Source of the DNA: Fibrobacterota bacterium
Lineage (GTDB): Bacteria > Fibrobacterota > Chitinivibrionia > Chitinivibrionales > Chitinispirillaceae
Assembly (NCBI GenBank): GCA_023436205.1
Contig: JAEZKC010000071.1
Location: forward strand, 186,001 to 250,000
Direction of reading: 5' to 3'
Length of the DNA stretch: 64,000 bases
Shown here: positions 1-8,595 of the stretch, in pieces
Numbering within the stretch: position 1 is the stretch's first letter
Layout: each line of letters opens with the position of its first letter
Program-made: the position numbers and the translations under genes
Notes under the pieces: generated by a model
What the model was told of the DNA's origin: nothing
The model's database searches: none
Seen by the model: only the letters and a program-made list of their open reading frames with translations

Positions 1-1
1 G

Positions 2-85
2 GAAAACTCCAGACAGATAATAGAAATTCTCTCCAGCTCATTCCAAAAGCTTTACAGAACAGGTCCAGTTAAGGACAGTTTTTGA
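2..85 (+). CDS. 3' end of an unidentified gene (partial)
   Basis: One plus-strand frame is open from the first bases to a TGA at 83-85 and encodes about 27 residues ending in KDSF. Its composition is plausible for a protein C-terminus, and the next gene converges on it and ends six bases later. The other two plus frames stop earlier. Too little is present to name a family. This could be chance open frame; the call rests only on composition and the tight convergent arrangement. Confidence 0.35.
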   Translation, partial: ENSRQIIEILSSSFQKLYRTGPVKDSF

Positions 86-90
86 TCGGG

Positions 91-1380
91 TCAGCGATTT
101 CTATGACGCCAATCAATCAGATGTTCTTTTTTTCGAGATCCGGTTCGTAAAGAATGAATAGTGGTGAGGTTTGAGATAAGAATAGGAAAACTCACCTTTG
201 CCATTGACCTGAGCTGATTTGCAATTTTCTCCACTGCACTGGCAGGTGCCGCTACATGAACCGAAACACGGTCTGAAACGGTATTGTCATTTTCCAAAAT
301 GACAACGTAATCCAGCACTTCCTCTACACTGTCAAGAGCATTCATGACATTCAGGGGATAGATCTTATTACCGTTAACGTTAATGAGCTGTGTTTTACGT
401 CCAAGAACTGGTCCGATCCGAACCGAGTTTCTACCGCACTCACAGTTTCCGGGAACGATGTAAGTGATATCCCCGGTACGATATCTTAGAAGCGGCAGTG
501 CCTCACTGCCAAGTGGCGTCAAAACGAGCTCTCCTGGCACTCCTTCCGGAAGAATTTCGCCTTGAGGACCAATTATTTCCACATGCACAAGTTCCGGGCG
601 ACAATGCAGTCCTTTTCGGACCGGGCAGTCACTGAAGGAGGCTGATGCTTCGGTATTATGATAAACAGATGATACTTTCGCTCCCCACAGATTCTCAAGA
701 TCCCTGGCGACAGCACCAAGTTCGAGATTCTGATCGTAAATACTTTCGGCAGTACAAATCAGCTTCTTTACGGAACTTTGCTTCGGATCGTAACCTTTAT
801 CCAGAAGGTCTCTTCCCATTTTGCGCATCTGAGAAGCAACTCCCATAAGTACCGTGGGACGGAGCATTTCAAAACTCCCCTTCTGCATTTCAAATGTAAG
901 CATTCCGGCTCTGGCCACATTTGCTCCAAGAAGCACCATTCCCCTGTAGAACGAAAGCCCCGCCGCACAGAAGCGATCCATGCTGAGTACGATTTGGGCT
1001 CTATCACTGAGCTCAACACCGCAGCAGTGAAGCGATAACGCTTCCCCATAGGCAAGTCGGTCAAGATCATTGCGAGTGTAAAAGAAGGGCAGAGGCTTGC
1101 CTGTTGCACCGCTTGTCAAAACTGTTTCAGCCACCCCGCTTTGGTCTTCACTGACAAAACGGCTCCAGTTCTCGGATAGAGCTTGTCGGTCGGTAAACGG
1201 AATGCCTGCGAAATCCTCCAAAGTGGAAATATCCTGAGGCTCGATCTGATACAAAACTTCTCTGTAAAAAGGGGAAGCTGCCTTAAGATGCTTTATATGA
1301 TTTCGTAATGCTCTGATAGTTTTTGCTGTGATCTGTTCTGTTGGCAGAAACTGCCAGGAAAACTCCGGTTTAAAATCCAT
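91..1380 (-). CDS. PaaK-like adenylate-forming enzyme (phenylacetate-CoA ligase family)
   Basis: About 429 residues, a normal size for the phenylacetate-CoA ligase/coenzyme F390 synthetase group, which activates a carboxylic acid as acyl-AMP and then usually forms a thioester. The P-loop-like motif TSGATGKP lies at about 89-96, a YHNTE motif near 242-246, YRTGD at about 300-304 and a Cys-rich CECGR at about 313-317, typical of the family. I chose the ATG at 1378-1380 because a GGGAGG ribosome site sits 8 bases upstream; a start seven codons earlier has no such site. It follows radC on the same strand and lies in the same 6-kb block as the lipoyl-ketosynthase and E1 fusion genes, so it may supply or activate an acyl starter for them (inference). 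The substrate cannot be read from the sequence. Confidence 0.8.
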   Translation of the reverse strand: MDFKPEFSWQFLPTEQITAKTIRALRNHIKHLKAASPFYREVLYQIEPQDISTLEDFAGIPFTDRQALSENWSRFVSEDQSGVAETVLTSGATGKPLPFFYTRNDLDRLAYGEALSLHCCGVELSDRAQIVLSMDRFCAAGLSFYRGMVLLGANVARAGMLTFEMQKGSFEMLRPTVLMGVASQMRKMGRDLLDKGYDPKQSSVKKLICTAESIYDQNLELGAVARDLENLWGAKVSSVYHNTEASASFSDCPVRKGLHCRPELVHVEIIGPQGEILPEGVPGELVLTPLGSEALPLLRYRTGDITYIVPGNCECGRNSVRIGPVLGRKTQLINVNGNKIYPLNVMNALDSVEEVLDYVVILENDNTVSDRVSVHVAAPASAVEKIANQLRSMAKVSFPILISNLTTIHSLRTGSRKKEHLIDWRHRNR

Positions 1381-1499
1381 TGATAAACCCTCCCGGCACA
1401 CCCCGATTTTGAGTCGAGATGTGAAATTTGATTCGAAAACAAAATAGTTTATCTGATTGTAAACTCAAAGATGAAAAGGAGTGTTGAAGAACAGTTTAT

Positions 1500-2240
1500 T
1501 CAGCGCGGCCAGCGGGCAGATTCTCTTAGACTGACCACTTTGAGTTTAGAAATGATTATATGATCAAGAAGGGGAATTTCCAGAAGCTTTCCGGCAGCAA
1601 ACAACCGCTCGGTTATCTGCCAGTCTGCCTCGGAAGGATTAAGTCCTCCCGCGGGATGATTATGGGCTAGTATAAAAGAAGCAGCGCCGCATTTCAAAGC
1701 TCGATCCACAACGACTCTTGGGTACACTACACACTGATTTACCGTACCGATTGACAGAATTTCCGTATCTATCACATGATTTGCACTGTCAAGGAACACT
1801 ACAGCCACATACTCATCCCTGCGATGACCAAAGTTGAGTCGCAGATAGTCCTCGATATCTTTTCGATGAGAAATCACCGGCTGCTCCTTTATGGTCTCAT
1901 TCAAACAATGAGGGATCAAATCCCTGATAAGCAAAAACAGTGCAGCAGTGCGAGGCCCGATCCCTCCAACAGAACACAATTCTTCATAAGGAGCGTTTAT
2001 GATGGCACTGATGGTTCCATAACGAGACAACAGTTTGCGAGCAAGCGGTTTTGTATCTCTCCTGGGAATGCTGAAAGTCAGCAAAAGTTCCACGATTTCA
2101 TGATCGTGAAGTGATTTCAATCCATTTCGGCTGAATCGTTCCAGGAGACGTGCCCGATGTCCATCACTAGAAAGGAATACATTCTTGGCAGAATCGATTC
2201 CACACTCCTGGAGACCGTCAGGTTCTGGCTTTTCATTCAT
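1500..2240 (-). CDS. radC: RadC/JAB-domain protein
   Basis: RadC family protein. Residue numbers count from an alternative GTG at 2255. A helix-hairpin-helix segment with VGGIGPRTA lies near 96-104, and the C-terminal JAB domain has the metalloprotease-like signature H198-x-H200 with S208 and D211 (HNHPAGG then PSEAD). RadC proteins are widespread and their original DNA-repair assignment is disputed; the molecular role is unknown. The ATG at 2240 (MNEKPEPDG) is preceded by GAGGTG at a rather long distance; the GTG five codons upstream has no ribosome site. It sits between the two halves of the putative acyl cluster on the same strand, which may be incidental. Confidence 0.88.
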   Translation of the reverse strand: MNEKPEPDGLQECGIDSAKNVFLSSDGHRARLLERFSRNGLKSLHDHEIVELLLTFSIPRRDTKPLARKLLSRYGTISAIINAPYEELCSVGGIGPRTAALFLLIRDLIPHCLNETIKEQPVISHRKDIEDYLRLNFGHRRDEYVAVVFLDSANHVIDTEILSIGTVNQCVVYPRVVVDRALKCGAASFILAHNHPAGGLNPSEADWQITERLFAAGKLLEIPLLDHIIISKLKVVSLRESARWPR

Positions 2241-2361
2241 GGCTGAATGATACACCTCTTTAAAAATGTTAGTACAAATAAGAGAATAGATGAGAAGGGA
2301 AAAGATAGTGCCTTTTAAAAAGGCACACTTAAATTCATGGGATTACCAGCTCGGTAAAAAA

Positions 2362-3684
2362 CTACCATTCAATGGACAGACCGGCAGCGGTGATTCCCGC
2401 TCCCACTGTGCAGAAAATAATCTTGTCTTTCTTCTGCAGTCCTTTTTCGATTTCTGAAAGTGCAACTGGGATACTTGCACTGGATGTATTGCCGACTCTA
2501 TCTATATTGAGATAGAACCGCTCAAAAGGTACCCCGCTCTTATTGGCAGCGGCTTTGATTATTCTGCCATTAGCCTGATGAGGAACGACCCAACGGACAT
2601 CCTCCGGAGTCCAGTTACTCTTTACCACCAGTTCCTTGACCATGGTGGAAAAACTCTCGGTGGCAAACCTGAAAAGTGCCTTTCCATCAAGACGAAGCCA
2701 CGGATCACAAGATGTGGAGTTTTCCGGAACCTCAAACCCGGGGAATTCTCGACGAGCCATATGTAAACCCAGCGAATCGGCGCTGAGAATCTCCTCTTTA
2801 ATGACATGCCCGGCATGCGAACCGCTGATGACTGTTGCTCCCGCACCATCCCCAAACAAGAAATAGGTATTTTTGTCGTTTTTATCTAGAACTCTGGATT
2901 GCATGTCAACTGCGGTGACCAGCACATTTTCCGCCACTCCGGAGAGGATAAGCCCCCGAGCGACTGATATTCCGTAAAGCCAGCCAGAACAGGCTGCGTT
3001 CAGATCAAACGCCGGTACCCCCCGGATACCAAGTTTCCCCTGAAGGATACAGGCTGTGGAGGGCATAACCACATCGGGAGTGGTTGTGGACACAATGATG
3101 GCATCGATGTCTTCAGGAACCAGACCTGAATTTTTGATCGCCGCAACCGCTGCCTTGTAGGCCATATCCGATGGCTTCACCTCTGCATCAGCCCAGCGAC
3201 GCTCTCGAATTCCAGTCACTCCGAAAATGTAATCCTCTGTAATATCCGGGAATTCTGACAGTAATTCGGCTGTTTTCACGATCCGATCGGGAAGACAGGT
3301 TCCAATTCCAAGCATACTGATGGTACGCACCTGAGGTTCCTGTTTTTCGGCAACAATAGCCATTTTAGGAATTTCAACAGGTTCAACCGGTGCAGCCGTA
3401 GTAGCCTGAACCGGATTGCGCATTGTTTCATCACTGGTTGTAATCTCTGCGACTGGATTTTCAAAAGGAACTGATGCACCTTCAGCATGGAGCAGTTTTT
3501 CAATTTTGCCATCACAGGGCGCCTCAAAATCAAAAGTGGATTTCGCACTCTCCACTTCTGCCAGAACTTGCCCCTTCTTGAATTCTTCACCTTCTGCAAT
3601 GAACCATTTGGTGATCACTGCTTCCGTTTCTGCTGCTGCCTGAGCAGGAATGAATAGCTCGGTCCTGAAAACATTGGTACTCAC
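2362..3684 (-). CDS. Lipoyl domain fused to 3-oxoacyl-ACP synthase III
   Basis: A 440-residue fusion. Residues 5-83 form a lipoyl/biotinyl domain with the probable modified lysine K48 in EVESAKSTF. Residues 84-120 are an Ala/Pro/Val-rich linker like that of 2-oxoacid dehydrogenase E2 proteins. Residues 122-440 are a FabH-type ketosynthase with an intact Cys-His-Asn triad: C232 in NAACSGW, H369 in VVPHQAN, N399 in RVGNTSSASIP. The E2 acyltransferase domain and the peripheral subunit-binding domain are absent. The start overlaps the end of the upstream E1 fusion gene by 4 bases (ATGA), so the two are almost certainly co-translated. FabH enzymes condense an acyl starter with malonyl-ACP. I infer that the starter is delivered on the lipoyl arm. 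Family assignments are firm; the coupled chemistry is a hypothesis. Confidence 0.9.
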   Translation of the reverse strand: MSTNVFRTELFIPAQAAAETEAVITKWFIAEGEEFKKGQVLAEVESAKSTFDFEAPCDGKIEKLLHAEGASVPFENPVAEITTSDETMRNPVQATTAAPVEPVEIPKMAIVAEKQEPQVRTISMLGIGTCLPDRIVKTAELLSEFPDITEDYIFGVTGIRERRWADAEVKPSDMAYKAAVAAIKNSGLVPEDIDAIIVSTTTPDVVMPSTACILQGKLGIRGVPAFDLNAACSGWLYGISVARGLILSGVAENVLVTAVDMQSRVLDKNDKNTYFLFGDGAGATVISGSHAGHVIKEEILSADSLGLHMARREFPGFEVPENSTSCDPWLRLDGKALFRFATESFSTMVKELVVKSNWTPEDVRWVVPHQANGRIIKAAANKSGVPFERFYLNIDRVGNTSSASIPVALSEIEKGLQKKDKIIFCTVGAGITAAGLSIEW

Positions 3685-5735
3685 GATGCATCTCCGATCA
3701 TATTTTCTACTGCGCGAATAATCATGGTTTGATCAGGAAGGAATGCGCTTTCAAGCTCTTTGGCGAAAGGAACCGGTGAATCAGGCGCGCTGACCAGAAC
3801 CGGTGCACATTTCAACTCTTTAAAACATTCCTTCGCGGCCAATGATATGAATCTGTCACCTAAGCCTGCAGTTTCTCCACTCTCCTGCACAACCAGAAGT
3901 CTTCCGGTCTCTCGAACAGATTCCAATATTTCTCCGTAATTCAGTGGATTTAATATAAATGGATTCCATACTGATGCGGAAAAATTCTGACTCTTCATAG
4001 CAGACAATACCTGCTCCACCATGGCTCCTAAAGCCACTATGGTCAGGTCCTTACCTGTGGTATACTGACGCGGGCGATAGATTTTTAATAAATCACCATC
4101 AAATTCAATATCCCCCTGCTTTCCCCAATAGAGCAGTTTGTGTTCAAAAACGATGCAGGGATTAGGATCATAAAATCCGGCAATGATTGCTTCGTAGGAT
4201 TCCTGTGGAGTAACCGGGTAGAGCAGTTTGAGTCCGGGAAAACGGGACCATAAACCCTCAAACTCCCCGGAATGAAAAGCACCAAGCGTGATCCCGCCAC
4301 CGCAGGGCAACCTGAAAAGAAGCGGTGCCGGACAACCAGACCTGAAAAACCAGGTCCCCGCGTTCATCCCCAGCTGCGTTACAGCTTCGGTGGAAAAATC
4401 AGCAAATTGAAACTCCATGACAGCACGACTTCCGGTCTGGGATGCCCCCAGACAGAAGCCCACCGTGCCTGCTTCACAGATTGGAGTATCAATCACTCTG
4501 CTCGCTCCGTGGCGATCGATTAAACCTTTGCAGGTCTTAAAGGCTGACCCGTACTTACCTATATCCTGACCACAAAGGAACGCATCGCTGTTATCGGTAA
4601 GAATATGATCCAGCGCAGTGTTGACCGCATGAAGATTTCTCACATTTTTAGCAGAATAGGAGCGTACCTTTTTTGTGGACAGTGGTTGAAAGACATCAAA
4701 AGAAACATTTTTTGGATCGGGACGACTGCACGCCAGCGCGGAGGCAGTAACCTGATCAATTTGTGCATTGAGCTCACTTTCATACGATGACAATTCCTGC
4801 TCTGCTATACCACAGCACTCCAGAAATGAATTCCTGGCCAGAATCAAAGGATCATTTTTCCAGTTCTCGGCCTTCTGTTCGGCAGTGATATAGTCAGCAT
4901 TATCATAAACGGCGTGCCCTTCAAGACGCAATGTGAGGCATTCAAGCAGAACCGGTTGCGGATCTTTTGACATGAGTTCCAAAGAATCACAAACTGCTGA
5001 ATACACTTCATAAGCATCCAGACCATTCACGGTTTGCCCGCTTATCCCATAACCCGGGGCCCTGTCTGATAGTTTTTCGCACTTGAACTGATATTGAGTA
5101 GGTGTGGAAAATGCATACTGGTTGTTTTCCACCACAAACAGTACAGGAACATTGTGTACTGAAGCCATATTTAACGATTCATGGAATTGACCGGTGCTGG
5201 AACCACCATCACCGATCACCGTCAGGCCGAACACATCTTCTCCGTTGCGACGAGCCGCCCAGACTCCCCCAACCGCAGGCGCCAGCATTCCTCCCAAATG
5301 GCTAATCATGGGAAAACGTCTGGATGCGGCATCTCCATGGTGAACATTACCCTCTTTACCATGAGTAGGACTTTGGGAATTGGCCAGATACTGACATATT
5401 AAGGAAAAAGGCGATGCTCCGGAAGATAAGTGAGCCAGAAAATCCCTGTGTAGCAGGGAAATGACGTCCTTTCCCGGCCGGAACGGCATCGACATACCGG
5501 CACTGCAAGCTTCATTTCCGCTTGAAATGATTACAGTCCCCTTTACCAGACTCTTGCGGAAAAGCTCCTTGAGCCTTGTTTCTATCTGACGGGAAACAAA
5601 CATTGCGGGGTAGGCTGATAAGAAGAATTCCTCTCTGCTCAGGCGGCGAGGAAACCGGGGCATATCACTGAAAAGAGCATCCAAGCTCTTCAATTCGGAA
5701 TTGACAACAGCTGTAATACGTCCTCCCTGGAACAA
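3681..5735 (-). CDS. Fused alpha/beta E1 of 2-oxoacid dehydrogenase (branched-chain/pyruvate type)
   Basis: A 684-residue single-chain E1 of the thiamine-diphosphate-dependent 2-oxoacid dehydrogenase family, which decarboxylates a 2-oxoacid and acylates lipoamide. Residues about 30-340 match E1-alpha, with the ThDP motif GDG at 175-177 and NN at 204-205. Residues about 360-684 match E1-beta, with signatures such as DTPICEAG, QFADF and FEHKLLYW. It overlaps the lipoyl-ketosynthase gene by 4 bases, and the lipoyl domain there is the obvious acceptor. No E2 acyltransferase or E3 is in the window. The start is uncertain: the longest frame begins with TTG at 5735, but the GGGAGG lies inside the frame just after it, so translation may begin further in, for example at the Met before PRFPRR (residue 25). 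Substrate specificity (pyruvate or branched-chain) cannot be decided by eye. Confidence 0.88.
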   Translation of the reverse strand: MFQGGRITAVVNSELKSLDALFSDMPRFPRRLSREEFFLSAYPAMFVSRQIETRLKELFRKSLVKGTVIISSGNEACSAGMSMPFRPGKDVISLLHRDFLAHLSSGASPFSLICQYLANSQSPTHGKEGNVHHGDAASRRFPMISHLGGMLAPAVGGVWAARRNGEDVFGLTVIGDGGSSTGQFHESLNMASVHNVPVLFVVENNQYAFSTPTQYQFKCEKLSDRAPGYGISGQTVNGLDAYEVYSAVCDSLELMSKDPQPVLLECLTLRLEGHAVYDNADYITAEQKAENWKNDPLILARNSFLECCGIAEQELSSYESELNAQIDQVTASALACSRPDPKNVSFDVFQPLSTKKVRSYSAKNVRNLHAVNTALDHILTDNSDAFLCGQDIGKYGSAFKTCKGLIDRHGASRVIDTPICEAGTVGFCLGASQTGSRAVMEFQFADFSTEAVTQLGMNAGTWFFRSGCPAPLLFRLPCGGGITLGAFHSGEFEGLWSRFPGLKLLYPVTPQESYEAIIAGFYDPNPCIVFEHKLLYWGKQGDIEFDGDLLKIYRPRQYTTGKDLTIVALGAMVEQVLSAMKSQNFSASVWNPFILNPLNYGEILESVRETGRLLVVQESGETAGLGDRFISLAAKECFKELKCAPVLVSAPDSPVPFAKELESAFLPDQTMIIRAVENMIGDAS

Positions 5736-5808
5736 TGAAACATTTTAAATGCAAATATTCAAAATAATAAACGAAATCTACCGGTGCTGATTTAATTTGG
5801 ATTAGCTC

Positions 5809-6921
5809 TTAACCTATATCACTTCTTTGTAGAGCCAAAACGGCAGATTCCACATCACTGAATGTTCCAATAGAACTGAACGAATCTCTGGCGCCAAGGC
5901 TGCGGGCGCCTGTTGCCGCCGCAATTCTCAAAGCATCTTGCGGTTCTTTCTCTCTGTGGATGGAAAGCAAAAAGCCGGCAATTGCGCTGTCTCCCGCCCC
6001 AGTCGTGGATACAATTCTTGATGGCTTGAACCCGGGACAGAAAAGTTTAAGGACGGCCCAATCAGAGGAATGGAGGTGCTTCAGATTAAGCTGCTTCATG
6101 CGAATAGAAGATGCGGTCTGCAGAAATATTCCCTTGAAGCCGCACTTCAAAAGCACCATAGCTGCCCCCCACTCTATCAGTGTATTACTTAGCTGGTGTA
6201 CCGTTTCCAACTCCAGATTCTCCAGAGGATCATGGATAAAAGGCTTTTTCCTGAAATTATTATAGGTGTTTCTATCAAGCATAAACAGAATTTCTTCATA
6301 ACTGGGTGTAAAAACATCCACCAGGGGAATAACTCTCCTGAGAATGGAGATCCAGTCGCATCGGCCGCTTTCACTATCTGCATCGGGAAGAGTAAGATCA
6401 AGAGAGGTGATCCCACCCCTTTTCTTTACCTCTCCAAACATGCGTAACATCTCTTCACCACCGTTTTTGCGCATCTCTTTCATTATAGTAGGATATCCGA
6501 AATGGAAAATGTCCCCGGGTTTAATATGGTCATATAACACCTGATCCGAAGTGAAAGAATCATTCACACCGGAATTGTGCAGAAAAATTCGATCATACCC
6601 CTCAACCTGAATTACTATAGTAAAGGAAGTCTGCTGTTCACTCACAAACCGAAGGCCAATGAGCCCCTGATTCAGAAGAATATCCTCAAGAGCCTTCCCA
6701 AAAGCATCAGTTCCAGCGAGGGCCTGAATACATACATCTGCCCCCAGAGCCTTCAGAGCAAGCCCAGTATTTCCGGCAACACCTCCGGCTGTTAAGGACG
6801 CCCCCTGAAGTGAAAGGAGTTTTCCGGGAGAAAAAACCTCTTCTATCAACCCATTCTGTACCAAATGGGGGGTAATATCAAGACAGATATGACCTGCAAC
6901 AATAATCGTTCTTTTTTGCAT
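5809..6921 (-). CDS. PfkB-family carbohydrate/nucleoside kinase
   Basis: About 370 residues of the ribokinase/PfkB fold. The N-terminus (TIIVAGHICLDITP) is the typical first strand, and the C-terminal family signature STTGAGDSAIAGF, with the catalytic Asp, lies near residue 315. Such enzymes phosphorylate sugars or nucleosides with ATP; the substrate here is unknown. The frame is open another 56 codons upstream, but that extension would overlap the divergent rhomboid gene. The ATG at 6919-6921 is preceded by a GGAG about 12 bases upstream and places the conserved strand at the N-terminus, so I start there. It stands alone between the acyl cluster and the divergent rhomboid gene. Confidence 0.82.
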   Translation of the reverse strand: MQKRTIIVAGHICLDITPHLVQNGLIEEVFSPGKLLSLQGASLTAGGVAGNTGLALKALGADVCIQALAGTDAFGKALEDILLNQGLIGLRFVSEQQTSFTIVIQVEGYDRIFLHNSGVNDSFTSDQVLYDHIKPGDIFHFGYPTIMKEMRKNGGEEMLRMFGEVKKRGGITSLDLTLPDADSESGRCDWISILRRVIPLVDVFTPSYEEILFMLDRNTYNNFRKKPFIHDPLENLELETVHQLSNTLIEWGAAMVLLKCGFKGIFLQTASSIRMKQLNLKHLHSSDWAVLKLFCPGFKPSRIVSTTGAGDSAIAGFLLSIHREKEPQDALRIAAATGARSLGARDSFSSIGTFSDVESAVLALQRSDIG

Positions 6922-7039
6922 CAGTTTAAAAAATCTCCATAAAAAAGGCTCCAAATAACCATCAAAATACGTTATTTCTAAAATGTGCATGATCTTTGAT
7001 GGGTTTTTCTGAAAACTCTTTTTGAAAGGTCGCCTGGAA

Positions 7040-7807
7040 ATGTTTCCTCTGAGAGATGAAAATCCTACCTTCAGCCGTTCTTTTGTCACCTTTGTGATAA
7101 TTGCCCTAAATACTGCGTTTTGGATCTTTCTTCAAGGGATGGGCACAGAACCATCACTAAGCAGGTCTGTTTGTGAACTGGGCGCCATACCGGGTGAACT
7201 ACTGGGAACTGTTGCAGCGGGGACGAGGGTACCAATTTCAAAGTCAGCCGTTTGTATAATCGGCTCACAGCCCGACTGGTATACCCTGTTAAGCTCGATG
7301 TTCCTTCACGGAGGATGGTTTCATCTGATAGGAAACATGTGGTTTCTGGCAGTTTTCGGAGACAACATTGAAGATTCGATGGGAAAAGTACGTTTTGTAC
7401 TTTTCTATCTCCTGAGCGGGATAGCTGCTTCAGCAGCACAGATCATTGCTAACCCTTCAAGCCCGATACCCATGGTGGGAGCATCTGGTGCGATCAGCGG
7501 AGTAATGGGAGCCTATGCCATTCTTTACCCCAAAGCTCCCGTTCACATGCTGGTTTTCCTGGGCTTTTTTGTAACGAGAGTGATTGTGCCCGCTTATGTT
7601 TTGCTTGGCTACTGGTTTCTAATTCAACTTCTGGGTGCTCTGCCATCACTTCAAGGCGAAACCGGAGGTGTCGCATTCTGGGCACATCTGGGCGGCTTTA
7701 TAGCCGGAATAGTTCTCATCTTCTTTTTCCAGGACCGTAATCTGGTCAGACGTCACCAAGAAATTGTTGAACAGAAATGGAGCAGGTATGGCACCAGCAT
7801 TTTTTAA
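7040..7807 (+). CDS. Rhomboid family intramembrane serine protease
   Basis: About 255 residues with six or more hydrophobic segments. The rhomboid features are present: HGGWFHLIGNMWFL in the second membrane helix region, the nucleophile S149 in GASGAISG, and the partner H216 in AHLGGF. Rhomboids cut single-pass membrane proteins within the bilayer; the target is unknown. The ATG at 7040 has GAAAGG 10 bases upstream; a TTG six codons earlier is the only longer alternative. It is divergent from the PfkB kinase with a short shared promoter region. Confidence 0.9.
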   Translation: MFPLRDENPTFSRSFVTFVIIALNTAFWIFLQGMGTEPSLSRSVCELGAIPGELLGTVAAGTRVPISKSAVCIIGSQPDWYTLLSSMFLHGGWFHLIGNMWFLAVFGDNIEDSMGKVRFVLFYLLSGIAASAAQIIANPSSPIPMVGASGAISGVMGAYAILYPKAPVHMLVFLGFFVTRVIVPAYVLLGYWFLIQLLGALPSLQGETGGVAFWAHLGGFIAGIVLIFFFQDRNLVRRHQEIVEQKWSRYGTSIF

Positions 7808-8053
7808 TCGTTCCCTCTAAACAAGACCCCCATTTCTGTCAAAAATCAGACTTTTTGCTTTACTACACAAATTATTCCAGATTGTTTTCAGATTGAGAAC
7901 CGAAACAAAAGGAGCAATCAGAACAGCACAATATTCAAGGTGAATTACACTTCAGTATTTCTACAATTTGCCCTTTGTCTAAAATGGAGCACTTGTTGCT
8001 ACTTTCTTTTTGATGTCGGGAATTTAAGCACTTTCATTTCAGGTGCGGGGGAG

Positions 8054-8460
8054 ATGGAAACCATTCTGATAATCGATTAATCTTTTTATGGTTCGAAGTT
8101 CCGTTCAGATCGCACATACGATTGAATCTCATCATGAACAATGGAACGGTAACGGTTACCCCCTGGGAATCTCAGGAAAAAAAATTCCGCTCTGTGCAAG
8201 GATCGTTTCTCTTTGTGATGTATTCGATGCGCTCACATCCCGGCGTCCATACAAAACTCCTTATCCCATTGATATATCATGTGATGTTATTCTAAAAAGC
8301 AGAGGTAAGGAGCACGATCCGGAATTGGTTGATATTCTGCTCAAGCATATCAGTAGCTTTACTGCTGTTTAAAAATGAGTTCGAATGTGACGATGAGACC
8401 GATATTGAAGTGGAGTTCTGCTGGAGTGAGCGCGATCAGAAAAGTCTTGTAGCCTGCTGA
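8054..8460 (+). pseudogene. Decayed HD-GYP response-regulator gene (remnant)
   Basis: At 8054 a GGGGGAG ribosome site precedes an ATG encoding METILIID, the usual first strand of a response-regulator receiver domain, but a stop follows directly. From 8088 to 8372 a different frame encodes 94 residues matching the C-terminal part of an HD-GYP domain: HHEQWNGNGYPLG, ARIVSLCDVFDALTSRRPYK and DPELVDILL. The HD metal dyad and the rest of the receiver are missing. After the stop at 8370-8372, another frame continues with coding-like residues (KNEFECDDETDIEVEF) to a TGA at 8458-8460. The simplest reading is a c-di-GMP phosphodiesterase of the receiver-HD-GYP type reduced by an internal deletion and at least one frameshift. 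The HD-GYP match is firm; the reconstruction is inference. Confidence 0.75.
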
Positions 8461-8595
8461 AACCGCAAGTGTATTTCGCAAGCTACTCCTCTTTTAATGC
8501 TTCGAAAGCGCTGCTGGCAAGGTTCCCGTTATCCACAAAAGACTTACGTTTAAACGAAAATCACTTCTGAACAGAACACAGAGATCGAAAAGCAG

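Noticed and set aside
645..1109. Open frames antisense to and out of frame with the PaaK-like gene
   Set aside because: No ribosome sites, no family motifs, and fully inside a well-supported gene; treated as shadows. The same holds for the many other such frames in the window.
6921..7089. N-terminal extension of the PfkB kinase
   Set aside because: It would overlap the divergent rhomboid gene and precedes the conserved first strand; the ATG at 6921 has a ribosome site.
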